Positions 34,255-48,579 are shown, counted from the first letter of the stretch. The stretch is DNA of 64,000 bases from Zhengitettix transpicula (GCA_037074705.1 CM073593.1:101021738-101085737), one strand, 5' to 3'. A program made the numbers and translations. Notes: generated by a model from the letters alone, not told the origin.

Positions 34255-34289
34255 TGTTGATATGGAAATGATTATTCATTTCTTGTAAT

Positions 34290-36720
34290 CTTATATTGTG
34301 ACGTATCCTATTACCTTGACCGAGGACTAATGGAATGAATAATAAATCTAAATATTAGGTAGTTAAAATCGGCCATTTTAACCTAACCGAATTAATATAT
34401 TTTTAAAAAGTATAATTCTGAGGCATCAGAATTTAGTTAACTTTGACATAAGAAAAGAAAAAAAAAGCAATACTGAAGGACCACACACACACATATACAC
34501 AAACATTAATATATATCACTGTACGATACAATAAATCAATTTTTGGGGCACGAGTGCCGGTGTAAAGAGTGTGAGATGACGTCAGCAAACGTCACTATGC
34601 TAAATTCTCACCATCTCCATTAGCATGGTATCCGTTATTGTATTACGAAATTTTCTGATGAGAAATCATTGAAAATATATTTTACGCGTAAAAAAACTAC
34701 GACTTTAAAAAAGGTACCATTGTTCATGCTTGTAGTTTAGTGTTGAATACTGTTATTATCAGACATTCATGACCGACGTACTGCCTTACGGACTTACCCG
34801 AATGCACCCGAATATATCCGACAGCTCAAATGCATACGAACAGCGTTTTGTAATATAGATAAGCATCCGCGGCAGCTTATGATAATATCTACTTGAAAAA
34901 CACATCTGAGCATGTAACACTATGGAATGGAGTCGATTTGACTTACAATTTCAAATTGAAACGGAAATTTTCCGATTATTTTACTAGTAAGAATAAAATT
35001 TCATAATAAAATTACGAGTTACTTTTGAACTTTTACAGAAATAAACATTAAAAAAAGGTAGTTTCATTATTTTTAGGTGATAATAATTATTTTCAATATT
35101 AAGTATCTAAAACTCGCCGAAACATTTATTTCGGAGAATTAATGTCAAAATATGCGAAATTAAATATCTTTATATTACGTTCCACTTGAGAAATAATTTT
35201 TTAAATCGGATTTTTAATATTGTATCTGCTGTTTTTTTAATCTTCCACTCTTTTAAATATTATTTTCTTGGTAAATTTACCCACATAATACCTGACACAG
35301 TATGTTAACACGAAACAAAACGTCACAGTTATTTCCAATATATAATTTTTCATTTATACTCTTCTAACGAGCATGAGGCCTGTAGATAGTACGACAGTTT
35401 AGTAATTCCTTTATATATTTTATTCAACTTCATGACAGATGGTAATAAGAGTTGGAACTTGACCTTGGCGTCAACGTAACGCAAAAGATAATAATAATCC
35501 CTGGAGTCTGAGCAGAAGCACGAAGCAGACGGACACCTGGTTTTACCGTGCCTGTGAAGGGTCTCGAAAAAAAAGTTTAAAAATTTATAGGACATGTGAT
35601 TGGCTAAACCAATGATATTTTTTGATCCAGGAAGATCTATCATAAAGGGTCGACAAACTTTCCGCGCAGTCAGTATATTCAATTCTTTATGCGGTCATAG
35701 TTAAACCCTGAAGATTAAGAGGTTATATATTAATTTAAATATTATCCTTATTTCCAATCAATATTTTTGATAATAAACAGTCCAACCCTTAAATGATTTT
35801 TTATTTTTTTTTAACAATAAAACTTCACCCCTGAACAATAGTTCCTTTTATGGACATAATTACTTTATAATGCTTAATAATAATGTTAATGGCTAGTCAG
35901 AAACAATTTTATTAAATGAATGTATTGAGTATTATGATGAAAATATTTTTTATATATATATATATATTTCTCTGGGGGTTCACTTCCAAATGTCGTACGA
36001 GACAAATTATTCCAAATAAAGTTATTAAGAGTGTTTGTTCTTATTTTGGCTGAAATTATTCGCATCACGTTCAAACTCAACAACTATTTATAAAATTTAG
36101 AAGAAATTTTGAAATATCTGAACCTCATTAAAAATTTAATTTGCATTAGAATTTCTATGTTTATTCAAACAATTTTAGTGAATTATATTTTACCTTAATT
36201 TTTATTCTTGATCTGTACCAAACGATAGGGATGAAACCTTGTGTGTGTGTGTGTGTTAGTAAAAATTTCCTTATATTATTAAATGTAATATTCAGGTCAT
36301 TAATTTTATAAAATTGTTTTCAACACACATACTAACACATATCAATATATGTAATGCATTAAACCACATATAAATTCTCTTCATGTCTTTTTTCTTAGAT
36401 ATTTCACCCACAGGACGTTTCGGCGCCTTCTCCAAAATCATATGGTTTTTTTTTGTAAAAAATAATACGTGCATAATTTTACATACAGTATATAATTATT
36501 CATTTTTAAATAAAATTAAAAATGATTTTCGTAAGGAGTTAAATAAACACAGTGCCCCCCATTCAGGTGCCAAATTTGTGCTAATCAAAAAATAATTAAA
36601 AGTTAAATCGCCACGTTAATGCATTGATTTGTCGTAATTTAAATATTAAATGAAGGATACTTTAATAATAATTAAGATTTTTAAATAAACAAACAAATTG
36701 ATTTATTAATGCACAAATAG
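34290..36720. other. AT-rich, gene-free; short R4 relative at left end
   Basis: GACGTATCCTATTACCTTGA and GAGGACTAATGGAAT at 34300-34340 match the R4 repeat. Beyond that I see only AT-rich sequence; the frame at minus 35350-35682 has no motif I recognise. Confidence 0.45.
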
Positions 36721-36724
36721 TTAA

Positions 36725-36900
36725 ATTTACAAATGTTATCCAATGAATTTTACAGCAGTTATCACGTAATTAACTTTCAATTTACATTATTTAATATTGT
36801 TTTACAATCAAAATTTACTCTTTTCTCAGGGTCTTTACTTGGCCTTTAAATAAAGAGAATAATTGTCAACAGTTACATTTTGTATGAAGCTATTATCGAC
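36725..36900 (-). repeat. Repeat R7, copy 3
   Basis: The reverse complement has AAGTAAAGACCCTGAGAAA, as in the copies at 26385 and 28005, but little else aligns by eye. Confidence 0.3.
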
Positions 36901-37855
36901 TTCAATATATTATTTACAATGAAAACATAAAATGTTAACTTTAAAGTATAAACGTTATTCGGAAACCGAAATTACCTTTAATTAATGGTTTACGAACATG
37001 AATTCAGTGAAATTGTTACTGTAAAATATATACCACAAAATTTATTTGTTAATCACTGTGGTTTTTTAAATAATATTTTTAATGTATAAGTACGTTTTAT
37101 TCCTTTTGGCATCAACAAATATTCGGAAACGTCGTATAATCGATAAAAAATATATCGACGAGGTATGTAAATAATATCACTCTACCTGGGAGCTGAAGAG
37201 ATTTGCAAAGCTTATAACAGGGCAAGGGTGAATGAACTGGAGGAGGCAGGGGCAGTATTTTAAGTCGACATAAATTCAAGGCATTATCGGGTGTAACACC
37301 CAAACAAAGCTCGTTCTTGACGCATTTAGTTTGTCGGGCTCCGCCAGCCTCTGCTTTGTGCTCAGGCGTACGTATGTTGGGGCATACGTGGTACGTGCTC
37401 CGGGCCGTAATTTGGCTGATTGGCTAAATCGCCGCACATTGATGCTACGTGAGATTGTTTCCATGCGCCATTGTGTCCCGAGGGACGAACCAGCCGGAAC
37501 AATACGTACGGCGAGTTACACGGATAAACATTTTAACACATTTCCTGACCTTAGCTTTTGGATGTTGTTGTTGCACATCAAACACTTTCATTTACGGCTG
37601 TGTTTTTTTTCCACGAGCTCAATAAAAACGACTGATATTTTTAGTGATTAAATTGTTCTTGGTTTTTATGGTTAAAAACGCAACTACGCACCATGCGAAA
37701 TTCGCTGTGTAGAAGAGGGACTATGAAAGTAATTTTCAAGAATGGAGACAGTCAGGTGAAGCCGGATCCTCGTGTGGTGAGAAGCACGGTACAATTTTGA
37801 TCTGGGATTAAAATTGTGATTGCAGCACGTTAAAAGAAGAAGTAAAACGTTTTTA
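36900..37855. other. No supportable gene; GC-rich patch
   Basis: The patch 37310-37510 is GC-rich with overlapping frames on both strands (37331-37651 plus, 37276-37464 minus). None shows a domain I recognise. Confidence 0.4.
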
Positions 37856-37857
37856 TT

Positions 37858-38340
37858 TTCGAGTAATAGGCTACATGAGGGTAATCCACGTGGTGACAAC
37901 TCCCCTTTAATAGCATAGGAAGGGACTTGAAAGGGAGGATGCGGAAGGGTAGAGCAAGGTAGCCAAGGGGCCCCAGGCATTCGTTTAAAAGTGATTAAGG
38001 ACAAACCCTAGTAAACCCTGCATCAGGTAGGTCGGCCAGTATGTACCTTGTCCCTTGCCTTTCCGATGGCGGGAGAGGGGTTTCATGTGGGAACGCAGCA
38101 TTCCCTTCTCCGTGCCCTGACCATTTTAGGATACAGCTGGCCGACTACTCCAATGGGAACAGGGCGAATAACTCTTACCGTATGCCCAAGGCGTGCTGCC
38201 CCGGAAAATACACCTCGGAAATCTAGCCGATGTGCAATGGTTTGTGGGAACCTTAGTTCAAGAACGGAGAGAGGAGAAGGCAGCCCCAAAGCTAGCTTAC
38301 TCAGTCTCTCCAGAAAAATTCTGTCTGCGAGAGAATAGCT
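37858..38340 (-). mobile_element. R1 copy, diverged
   Basis: The tail GAGTAATAGGCTACATGAGG lacks a clear poly(T). The CCCGGGCTATAGTTTAAGG block is deleted (AGCCAAGGGGCCCCAGGCATT). The head hairpin is partial (CTGTCTGCGAGAGAATAGC). Confidence 0.75.
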
Positions 38341-38374
38341 TTAATGGTTTGCTGTTTGAACTAAAACGATGAAG

Positions 38375-38655
38375 AAGATGTAGACAGACTATGATAGGGT
38401 AATCCATATATGGCAACTCCCTTCTTTTAGCATAGAAATGGGATTTTAAAGAGGAGGGGGGGGGAAGCGGAAGGGTAGAGGAAGGTAGCCAAGGGTTAAC
38501 TAGGGTCCCCCGAGCTATGGTTTAAGGATCCTACCCGGCAAGCAATTCGCCTAAAAGTGTTGCAGCGAAAACCCTAGAAAAACCTGCGTCAGGTTCTTGG
38601 GGCATTTGGTACTTGTCCCACGCCCTTCCGATGACGGGAGGATCTTTGAGGCGTC
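38375..38655 (-). mobile_element. R1 fragment, type B tail
   Basis: Starts GATGTAGACAGACTATGATA (type B), includes a G9 run near 38455, and ends after the TTCCGATGACGGGAGG block. Confidence 0.75.
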
Positions 38656-38659
38656 GCAT

Positions 38660-40255
38660 TTAAAAGCTGAAGTTTAAAAATAATGTTTGTAGAAGAACAG
38701 GGAAGAACAGTATTTGGAATGGTTACAGTTGAAGCGTAGACGTAGGGTAAAGTTTACTGGAGCGAAACTTTTGCGAACGCAATTCGTATGGAATTGAGTT
38801 AACATTCGAGATAGAAGTTGATGGATGGACAGTGTTTGTGGAGAAGGAAGTTAAAGTGCAGAGGTCAGGCCTTCTGAGAACGTCCCCGGGCGTTCTGGTG
38901 TTAGTTCTGTCGGAAGAACTGACCACAAGTATGAGTCTGAGGAGAACTGGCCACATCTCCGTCTCTTCCTGTCGCGCTATCCCTTTGTCTATGCGCACGA
39001 GTTAAATATCATTTATCTCCGCTCTTTCCGTCTTTCAGCTCACGGAAAATAGATTCTCTACCAGAAAATATTTTAATCTTCACATTTTCTGGATCATTTT
39101 CCATACTGTATGCCTTATTGTTTTCCTTTGGAACTCCTCTGTCCGTCAACCTGCAGTACCAATCATTCTGTTCAATGGTTTTCTGACAAAAAATGCAAAT
39201 AATATAGTTCAGTCTACAGCCGGTGGGTTTTAGTTTAAATGACGTGACCAGCGCTAGGTTTTCCCCCATAAAACCGCGCTCAGATAGCAACATTTTGTAG
39301 GCTTCTATGCGGATTTATATAGTGTGACGTCATATCGATTTACTAATACAACCTGAAGGATTTAAGATTTATTCTTATTCCCTTGTTGCGACCGATTTCC
39401 GAAGAAGCACTACAAGAAATATATGATAATGAGGATCTCAAAACATATCCTTAGTTAATTATCGACATTTTGTGAGCTACAAAGTGGATTCTTAATCGTT
39501 TGACGTCAGATCGTTTTACTAATACTGATTGGAGGATTTACGATTTACTCGTCTTGGTTTTTTGAGGGACCACTTTTTTAAAAGGTAATTTAAAAAAAAT
39601 ATTATGGAAGATCCATTTATCTCATATGATCAATTACACTTTTGCCGATACTGAACATAAAATTAAACCATTCTTCACTTCGGTTTTCTTAATTTAGCGT
39701 GGTTCGTTCAGTTAACTATCATCGCTGAAAAAATAAGTACGGCGTAAAATTATTGTATTTTTAATGTAAAGAACGTTTAGATACATCGATATTTTTATTT
39801 ACATCTCCGAGTGAAATGAGGAAACCAGTGTGAGAGAGTAACGTTGAGAAAACACACAAACACACACACACAGGCACGTAGAAAAGTTTGGGTGTTAGGG
39901 ATGAAACTAAACGTTAATGGTACAGGCAGCTAGCTGTGACTACGGGAGTTTGATGGTTCTAGGGATTACGCGGTGCATTGTGTGTCTGAATGCACTAAAT
40001 AAGCTTAGTGAGTCATTAGTCGCTATGGTTACGCTGTCAGAGATAATCTATATCTTGTGAATACATGCCTCCGTGATCTCTGGGAAAAGGCAGGATTACT
40101 GACCTGCTTATTAAAATCATGATTCATTGTCGACGTATTGTGTATTACAGGGAGTCGATTAAATTAAAAATAAATAAATACTCTTAAACAATTGATAGGT
40201 GAAATCTGTTTATTTACAAGGCAGGAAATTTCATTCATCACTTTAAATTAGGTGA
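38660..40255. other. No supportable gene; local duplication
   Basis: GACGTCATATCGATTTACTAATAC at 39326 and GACGTCAGATCGTTTTACTAATAC at 39502 begin an imperfect direct repeat of about 60 bases. A minus frame at 39009-39293 contains a CIFCQKTIEQNDWYC stretch that could be a zinc-binding fragment, but support is weak. Confidence 0.4.
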
Positions 40256-40259
40256 TTCA

Positions 40260-40970
<711 letters not shown>

Positions 40971-40974
40971 TATA

Positions 40975-43150
40975 GTTTTTAAATACCTCCATAATTTATT
41001 TTGCGTCAATTTTAGGGGAGTAAATAACGTAAATTTTAATTTTAAAATATTTAAATAACTTTTAATTTCAATTTACAGTTCATATTATTTAATGTAATAT
41101 TTAATTTCAACAATTTAATTCCAATTAATAAACTTTTGAATTTTTTAAAATTATTGTAGAAATTCATAACATTTAATGACAGGTTTGAAATGATAAAACA
41201 GATATTTATTTTAAACATATATATCTAAAGAATTTATTTAAGAAAATATAAATATAAATTCCCACATATATAATTTGCACTAAATTTATAACAGCTGTTT
41301 ATTTAAATTTCAGTCTTTTGTTACGTCAGAATTCATCAAAAATATAGAATTCACTTAACTCAATGGAAAATTTTTTTTTAGAAAATTTCGAATTTAAATA
41401 ATAACTTAAAAATATAAAAACACAGAATGATAATAGCTATAAATTTTAAATACATCCGTCCCTCCTGTTGGGAGCTATTTTGAAATATTTCAACTATAGC
41501 TTATTTAATTTAATAATAATAATGTAAAATATTCCATTTGACGGACGAATGAAGTAACTTCATAATTTCATTTGGCTATTTTATCTTATAATTAATTTTC
41601 AAAAACAAACGTATTATAATTTAAGTTCATTATTCAATGTATGTAAATATTTCATATTGTAATATTGTTGGGAAAAAATAAATTAATAATTAATTTAATA
41701 TGCCATAATTGAAATATTAGAAATTTATAATAGTAAAACACCGTTGTTAATTGAGCTCCTGCTTCACGTTTTCTTCCTTTCTGGTTTCAATCTTAAAACT
41801 CGTATCTGATCAATTAACTATCTATCGTAATCAAGTCTAATTATTTTTTATTCAATTTTAAAAGCACCAGAATTGAATTGGAAACCTTCGATATGTATTG
41901 AATAATTTTATACATTCCTTTAAATTAAAAACACGACTCTAAACAATTCTGTTTTTGAGTTTAGTCAAAGAAGAGTAAACAAGATAGTCAAGTAATAAAA
42001 TATATTAAATTAAATAATAAGATACGTAGAAAAAAATATTTTTTTAAATAAAATTTTGCCTTTCGATAAGATTTCCTTTTACGAATATAAGTCACCACAT
42101 ATAATGTATAATTATTAGAATATAATATCACAGTAGTTATTCAATTAAATCGTAAGGTTGTGTTACGTAGTTTACTACTTTAATAAGTATTAAGTATTAT
42201 TTAAATTTTATAATACCAGATACATGTAAAGGAGACAAACTATGATTTTAAAAACTTTTTTATAACTTAAAATAATTTTTGGAATCTAATATTTAAAAAT
42301 AGGGAAATTCTAAATAATTAAATTTCAACGTCATATCCTTTAATAGTATTGGCAAAATAAATAATCGAGCAATTTTCTCATCTTTTTCTTCCAGAATTAA
42401 AATAGAAGTAAAAAAAAATTGGTAAGCTTTATTGATATCTAGTTTAAAGTAATACAGAAAATATTTTTATAAGGCTTATTGATTTGGTTAGTAATCATTG
42501 TGCTTGTGTTCAGATGTAAATGCAGATAATAAGACAGAATATGTTTTATTTTTCTTTGTATTCACCTTCAGACGTGTTCTTGGAGTATAGAACGTTATAA
42601 ACTTCATGAAAAGATTTCAGTGCTTTCAACACCGCAGTTGCAGTAAAGAAAATCAACTAAATTTTTGTTAAATTAAGATTTAAATTATATCCTCACCGGT
42701 AGGTAGAAAATGTTGATCCCAGAGCAGACACTGAAGAACGCTACGTAAAGTCTTTGACTGGATGGTATATCGATTGTAAACGAAATTGAGTAGGGTTAAA
42801 ATTATTTTTTCCCCCGGTAATAAATGTTTAATGACTGCGTCTTAAATTTTTTTGATTTAAGAATTCCTCCAACAAGCTCTACGAGTTATTTGCGTGACCG
42901 AGCCGGAGGGAACGGCGCGCGCATTACTGTAATTGAGACACAGAGGCAGGCCTACTGGAGCTAACGAGCTACTGAGAACCACCAGATCCCGGTGACATAC
43001 GCGTAATTAACGCCCCTTCAATGAGCACGTTACTGTGGAGAGTTAGAAAATCAAAGCTGTGAATTTCTCCTCGTTGCGCCGCCCTACGATGTAGAGCGAA
43101 CGAAGCTGGAAGACTTAAGTCGGATCTTGGATTGTAATATTTTACGGTGC

Positions 43151-43182
<32 letters not shown>

Positions 43183-44610
43183 GCCATTTTCTATAAATTC
43201 AGCCTTATTTCTGTTTCTTATAGGCATACGATGCCGTTCTCGTAAATCCATGGCTACTGTCAACTAACTCAGCTTCGTGGAAATCATTCGGGAAACATCG
43301 GCCATTTTCGGCAAACACGTCACTGCTGATACTTTGTGTGCGTTAAAGTCCACGTAAAAATAAATCATTCTCAGTTTCTCTGAATTTAAATTTCTTGGCC
43401 GTGGTGAAATTCGTCGTTGACATGTAACTATCGGAATTATATTAAAATAATTATATTTTACTACTTTTCAACTATTCTTCATCCTCACAGCATCGTATCA
43501 CTGATTTATTGGTGGATTTCAGAGTTTTCTCAAGAGAACGTTGGGTTCAATCATCACATAATTATTATATATCGTTTATAAAACCATAATAGCATTCTCC
43601 GAACGTTTACTTTTAAAATATAAGATAAAATATCCAAATGACAGAAAAAAATGAACACAACGTTTCTGGTATTCATTTCATCACTTCATTTTCTCTGGCA
43701 ATTTTGATATTTTATTTTACGATTATATTTTTGAAAAGAGACGTCTTATATTTTCATTTATTTTTAAATTAGTTCTAATTCTGTAACTTCAATAATTGAA
43801 ACAAAAAACCGAATGGGCGAGCAACCATCGAGGTTAGTCCTTTAAAACGGTTTGGAGTTTTTTAAATTGCTTCATTTAGTGTGAATGTGATTGAATAGCT
43901 TAAATAAGACATCTTGTAAGAGAAAAAAAATTTTAATCATTAAATTTCGAGTCTTCATATTTCATAACAGTGGGTTAATCCTGATTTAGAATTAAATTTT
44001 ACCTGGAATCCAACCCTGAGTAGCTCAACGAAACCACTCAACGCTTCCATGACTTTCTAAGTCATCGTCTTCCTGCTAAGACGGTACAAGATGATGACGT
44101 AGGCAGTCAGCCATTCTCCCAGATGGAACTACCAGAAAACATCATCAACTCTAATTTCATCATAAACGCCCGATAAATAAACTACGCTCGACAACAGTAG
44201 CAATTATTCGTGCCTATTAGCGGTTCCTTACGGGTTCATAGATCAACTTTTAAAAATTATTCATCTTCTTGTTTTTATTTTTCCAGTAGCCGATTTTTTC
44301 CGTAACGGTAAATGAAATAGGAGCGAGGGCCCGGCACATAAACTGCTCATGATTTCGTCTGTCTTAATCAGGAAGTGTCAATGACTCGCGCTGTCTACTT
44401 CTCTCCATGGCCAGCGTGAAATAACTGAACTGATAGACAAACGTAACGGCACTACAACGGCCGCCATTGCGATTCCGTCTGATATTATGTATATATATTT
44501 TTCCCTTTAAAGAAAGTTATCAAAAAATAATTTCAAAAACATTTATAAATATCAATTATTTATTTTGAATTTTACGGACACATTCTATAATAATAATCTG
44601 ACAAATTTTT
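40975..44610. other. Gene-free, very AT-rich; (TAA)n at 43152-43182
   Basis: I see no gene or transposon here. A slightly GC-richer patch lies at 42880-43120; the minus frame there (42969-43187) starts in the (TAA)n tract as poly-Leu and has no domain I recognise. Confidence 0.5.
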
Positions 44611-44612
44611 AA

Positions 44613-46030
44613 TCTTATATTTAATAAAAATGGATGTATATTTGTATGTATGTATTTACGTTAATCTATATATATAAAAATGAATTGCTGTTCGTTAGTC
44701 TCACTAAAACGCGAGAACGGCTGAACGGATTTATCTTATCTTAGTCTTGAAATGTTCGTGGAGGTCTAGGGAAGGTTTAAAAGGCGAGAAAAAATCGAAT
44801 AAATTCCCGGAAAACCCTAAAAACAGCCCTTTTCTATTTCCGATACAAACGTTTTCTAAATAAAATACAAATCTACAGCAGTCGAGTAATTTTCACCAAA
44901 TTTCGTACACGTGTTCTTTGCGACCAGGAAACAAACACTGTCGGGCTGAGACGCGTCTTCCACCCCCAGAAGCGGGGGTGGAAATATTTAAACATACTAA
45001 AACAGCCGATATTTGAGTCGGATAAATATTTTTAGGGGTCAAAGATATTGATAGTGTTTCTACCAATGTTATCTGAATACAATTTTCATCCCCTACGCCC
45101 TGTGAAAAGGACATCCTTCGGGTTTGGGGTGGAGATGCTTTACAGTAAAATAACGCGAATACAACCGAGATTGGAGTCAAATCAAAGGTTATGGAAGTCA
45201 CTGTGTTTAGTTACGACATTCAAATTGGCATTTACCCCTCAGATGCAGGGGTAGCGGGGTGCAAATTTTGGAACATGCAAACACGGCAGATATTTGCGTT
45301 GAAGAAATATTTTTCAGAGTTAATTATAATGATTAGGGTTCGAGTAGCGTTACATAAAAATTGCGCAAAAGCAGCCGAAATTGGAGTCATATCGGGGGTT
45401 ACAGATAAATGACATCTCGGGCAACGCCGGGCACCCAGCTAGTCTGTATATAGATTTAAACGCCATGGACAGATTGGAACAAAAATTAGTACACATATTC
45501 TTCAAAACACGAGAAACTGTACTGTGAGGGGGGGGGGGGGTGAGAAACCCCCTAGCATAAATGTAAAAATAAATATAATTAAGAAAACGTGATAATTTTG
45601 TTTTAAATTACTGAGCGTCTAGAGACCGTGACGTCACGTTAGACAGTGACGTTACTACGCGACGAACAAAGGAAATAGTTCCTTTTTCCGTAATGAAATA
45701 AAGCAGAAATATTTTTATTCAATAAAAATTATAATTTTATCCAGTAACACTTTCATCGATTGATAATAAAAAAACAATACGAAATACTTTACGATCCTTG
45801 CGGAAAATTGTAAGCTGATTTTCGCGACATATTAGTGACTTCAATATGGCGACTATTTGTTTACATTGTGAATCTAGGTAAGAAATTCTTCAATTTAATG
45901 TTTCGTAATGTGTGAAGACTGAGGGACAATTATATCCTGCGATACTGAAGGAGTCTATTTAAGTATTCAATTAAATACTTTTTCGGGTGTGTGTAAATAA
46001 GTAAACGGGCAACGCCGGGCACCCGGCTAG
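44613..46030 (+). mobile_element. Helitron Hel2 copy, interrupted by Hel1
   Basis: Starts A|TCTTATATTTAATAAAAATGG at 44613 and ends GGGCAACGCCGGGCACCCGG then CTAG|T at 46030. Minus the Hel1 insert (44665-45442) it is about 640 bp, shorter than the 888-bp copy at 19660-20547. It matches that copy through GGACAGATTGGAACAAAAAT, GGAAATAGTT and CAATATGGC. Confidence 0.85.
44665..45442 (+). mobile_element. Helitron Hel1 copy 2, nested
   Basis: A|TCTATATATATAAAAATG at 44665 to GGGCACCCAG-CTAG|T at 45442, 778 bp. It sits in Hel2 between TATTTACGTTAA and TCTGTATATAGATTTAAACG; 48575-48500 (reverse) shows the same Hel2 stretch without an insert. There is no transposase frame, so it needed a helper. Confidence 0.9.
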
Positions 46031-46143
46031 TAGTAAATAAATAAATAAACACGTCATAAGTCAGAAATAAATTAATAATCCACAAAGCAATAAATGCCAT
46101 AAATATATATTGCCAAGAACTTTTATTCTTAAGAAACGTAGGT

Positions 46144-46316
46144 TTTCCCGGTGAAGTTGCTGGATGAAGTTTTCTCGGGATTGCAACCGGGTAGCGTAGT
46201 TTTGTAAACACAACGTTTCGATGGCTTGCACCGCCATCTTCTTCAGGTGAAGACTTGTGTTTACTTAACTACGGTACCCGGTTGGAATCCCGAGAAAACT
46301 GAATCCAGTTTTATTC
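46144..46316. mobile_element. Fold-back element with hammerhead-like loop
   Basis: Arms TTTTCTCGGGATTGCAACCG and CGGTTGGAATCCCGAGAAAA, with GTAGTTTTGTAAACACAA opposing TTGTGTTTACTTAACTAC. It is the same family as 62885-63080, including a CCGGTGAAGTTGC/GCAACTACACCGG border. Confidence 0.8.
46215..46246 (-). ncRNA. Hammerhead-like core with six-pair stem II
   Basis: CTGAAGA (46246-46240), then GATGGC...GCCATC (six pairs), then GAAAC (46219-46215) and GTTGTG. The boxes and stem II are the best-paired in the window, but the expected cleavage triplet would end in G, which the hammerhead rule disfavours. Confidence 0.5.
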
Positions 46317-46319
46317 TTA

Positions 46320-47280
46320 ACTGTTAAAAACGTTGTTTATCTGTAAAAATGTCTCCAATATTGTATATTTATTTTAATTATTAGTATAAAATGCTAAGTT
46401 TTTTTGTTAACATATATTTTTATTTATTTTATTTGTAGGGACTACACAGACGTGTTTGCGCAGTAATGCGTATAGCATGCACTTGACACAGTGCTTATAT
46501 GAAATAATAAAATGTGCTGTTGTTACGTAATAATAAAAGGGTTAATACAATAAAAGTTCTGTGATTAATTTTGTAAGTAAATAATATTTTATTTAAGAAT
46601 TCTAAATAGATTCAAATTACAGACAAACGTAAGCAAAACGTACTATATTTATTAATATTTAATTATTCATAGTTGATAGTCTTGAAAATATATATAAAAT
46701 AATTTGAAAGGGTAAATGGAGGGTAATAAACGTAATTGAAGTTATCATGTTCATTGGAACGATTAATATAGATTTCATTATTCCGAAAATAAATATTATA
46801 AAAATTAAATTGTTCATCAATTTTGAGTAATAATTATATTTGTCTGACTCCAATATAATTATAAATGTACGAAAACAGCCAAACAAAACAATTAATTTAT
46901 TAACAGAAAATTAACAACGTTTCGTCCTGAGTCTGTGAAATGGAGTAAATCATTTCTATAGATTGGCAAATTATCCTATAAATATTAGCCAAATATTCTT
47001 GTTAACGGGGAGAGAATATTTTTTGGAAATTCTACATCATTATTTGGCGAATATTTATAATAAAAAGATTTTGGCAATGTATGGAAATTATTTTCTCTAT
47101 ACTTAATGAGGTTCTGCTTTGAGGACGAAACGTTTTGATGATTTTTATGTTTCATTTTAAGAAAATATTTGAAACAGTTTTGGCTGTGTTTATCAATTAA
47201 TATTTCCTGTGTCTGTTTCAACCTAATTTTTTTTATAATTTATGGACAGTTTATTTACTTAATCCATTATAATAATAATA
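46320..47280. other. AT-rich, gene-free
   Basis: Two GAAACGTT-containing boxes with GTCCTGAGTC (46915-46940, minus) and GAGGACGAAACG (47121-47132, plus) form an inverted pair about 200 bases apart, without CTGANGA. No gene is seen. Confidence 0.4.
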
Positions 47281-47286
47281 TATATT

Positions 47287-47722
47287 GTAAGCGCACACAT
47301 GCCACATTACAACCTTTCCTTGCTGTAAGCTACGATAGATTTTCGTCTATTCCTACATTTTACAATATGATATCTCTCACAGGCTTCTAAACACAACTCA
47401 CACACACACACACTCGTCATGTCGTTCATGTTTAAGCACACTTTATGGTGACAGCCATGGATCGCCAGTCTCGTCTTCGTGTGGCGTAGTTCATGGTTGG
47501 CTTCCATCCATGTCCTGTCCTGCATAACAGATGTTGCATAGAAGTCCTCCGGTATGTACCTTTTCCTCTCATACAGATCCTGTAAAAGCTGTCTGAAGCT
47601 GGAACCAGCTGGTAGTATGAGCTCGCATCTTAGATCCTCTATTAGGAAGGTCGTACACTAGCCTCGATCTTGCATTCTGCTGAACTCCTAAAATTCTTTT
47701 CAGGTATCTGGTCTTTAATCCA
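47287..47722 (-). pseudogene. LINE 3' end: ORF2 C-terminus with CCHC knuckle (copy 2)
   Basis: On the minus strand the frames give NARSRLVYDLPNRG, then in another frame LPAGSSFRQLLQDLYERK and MQDRTWMEANHELRHTKT, ending in CELCLEACERYHIVKC (C-x2-C-x7-H-x3-C) and the stop after SKERL at 47307. This is the distal region of a non-LTR retrotransposon ORF2 after the reverse transcriptase. The frame change between SRLVYD and TFLIEDLRCEL is common to all three copies. Confidence 0.7.
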
Positions 47723-47790
47723 TTATATCTTTATAATGAAGGAACACGTAAGGACATTTTAAAAAATTATAATTTTTAAAAACATTATAA

Positions 47791-47794
<4 letters not shown>

Positions 47795-47838
<44 letters not shown>
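47795..47838. repeat. (TA)n microsatellite
   Basis: About 21 uninterrupted TA units. Confidence 0.95.
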
Positions 47839-47841
<3 letters not shown>

Positions 47842-48284
47842 TTACATTCGTACTTAATTACATTTGCCTTTCAAATTGTCATCAAATAGCAATATTGCAT
47901 TTGGGGGTGAGTCAATATTGAATCGGTTGGCAACGTTCGACAGAATTATTTAATGTATAATTAGATTTATATTGATCAATTAGAAAATTGTTTCTCAGTC
48001 CAGTAATTTCTGACAGACAACTCAATTTATACAGAAAAAACCAATCAGGATATTCGTTACAGTTTTTCAAATATAATATATTTTAAATATTATTCAGTAC
48101 AACGAATTATAAACATAAATTAATTTTTTTAAAAGAAAAATGTTTCATATATTTGTGTAATAATTAAAATTGGGTCTGATGAATTAAATTTAGGAGAAAT
48201 TATTTTGGATATGTTTTTTTCAAATTTTCTTTATAATTGTATTAGTATAAGACCTCCAGACTATTGAGAAAAATATAACGTATT

Positions 48285-48348
48285 TTTTTTTTAGGGCAAC
48301 AGGCTACATGAGGGTAATCCACGTTGGGCAACTCCCCTTTAATAGCAA
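48285..48348 (-). mobile_element. R1 tail scrap, type A
   Basis: Only poly(T)-AGGGCAACAGG to CCCCTTTAATAGCA remains, joined directly to the truncated Hel2 fragment. Confidence 0.8.
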
Positions 48349-48575
48349 ACTGTCGCGCAGTAATTTAACACACAATAATCAAAATTTTTTTTAATTATAA
48401 TTCTTTCCACGTTTATTTTAAGGGTTTCTCACCCCCACACAGTACCGTTTCTCGCGTTTTGAAGAATATGTGTAGCAATGTTAGTTTCAATCTGTCCACG
48501 TGTTTAAATCTATATAGAGATAAACGTAAATACATATATACCTATAAATAAATAAACGCATTTTTATTATATAGA
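48349..48575 (-). mobile_element. Helitron Hel2, 5' end only
   Basis: A|TCTATATAATAAAAATGCG at 48575, reading leftward, matches the first about 220 bases of Hel2 (GTGGACAGATTGAAAC, GGGTGAGAAACC) and is cut off at ACTGCGCGACAG where the R1 scrap begins. Confidence 0.75.
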
Positions 48576-48579
48576 TCAG

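Noticed and set aside
39009..39293. A zinc-binding protein exon (CIFCQKTIEQNDWYC)
   Set aside because: Two or three Cys are too few for a confident motif and no splice or partner exon is seen; kept only as a note.
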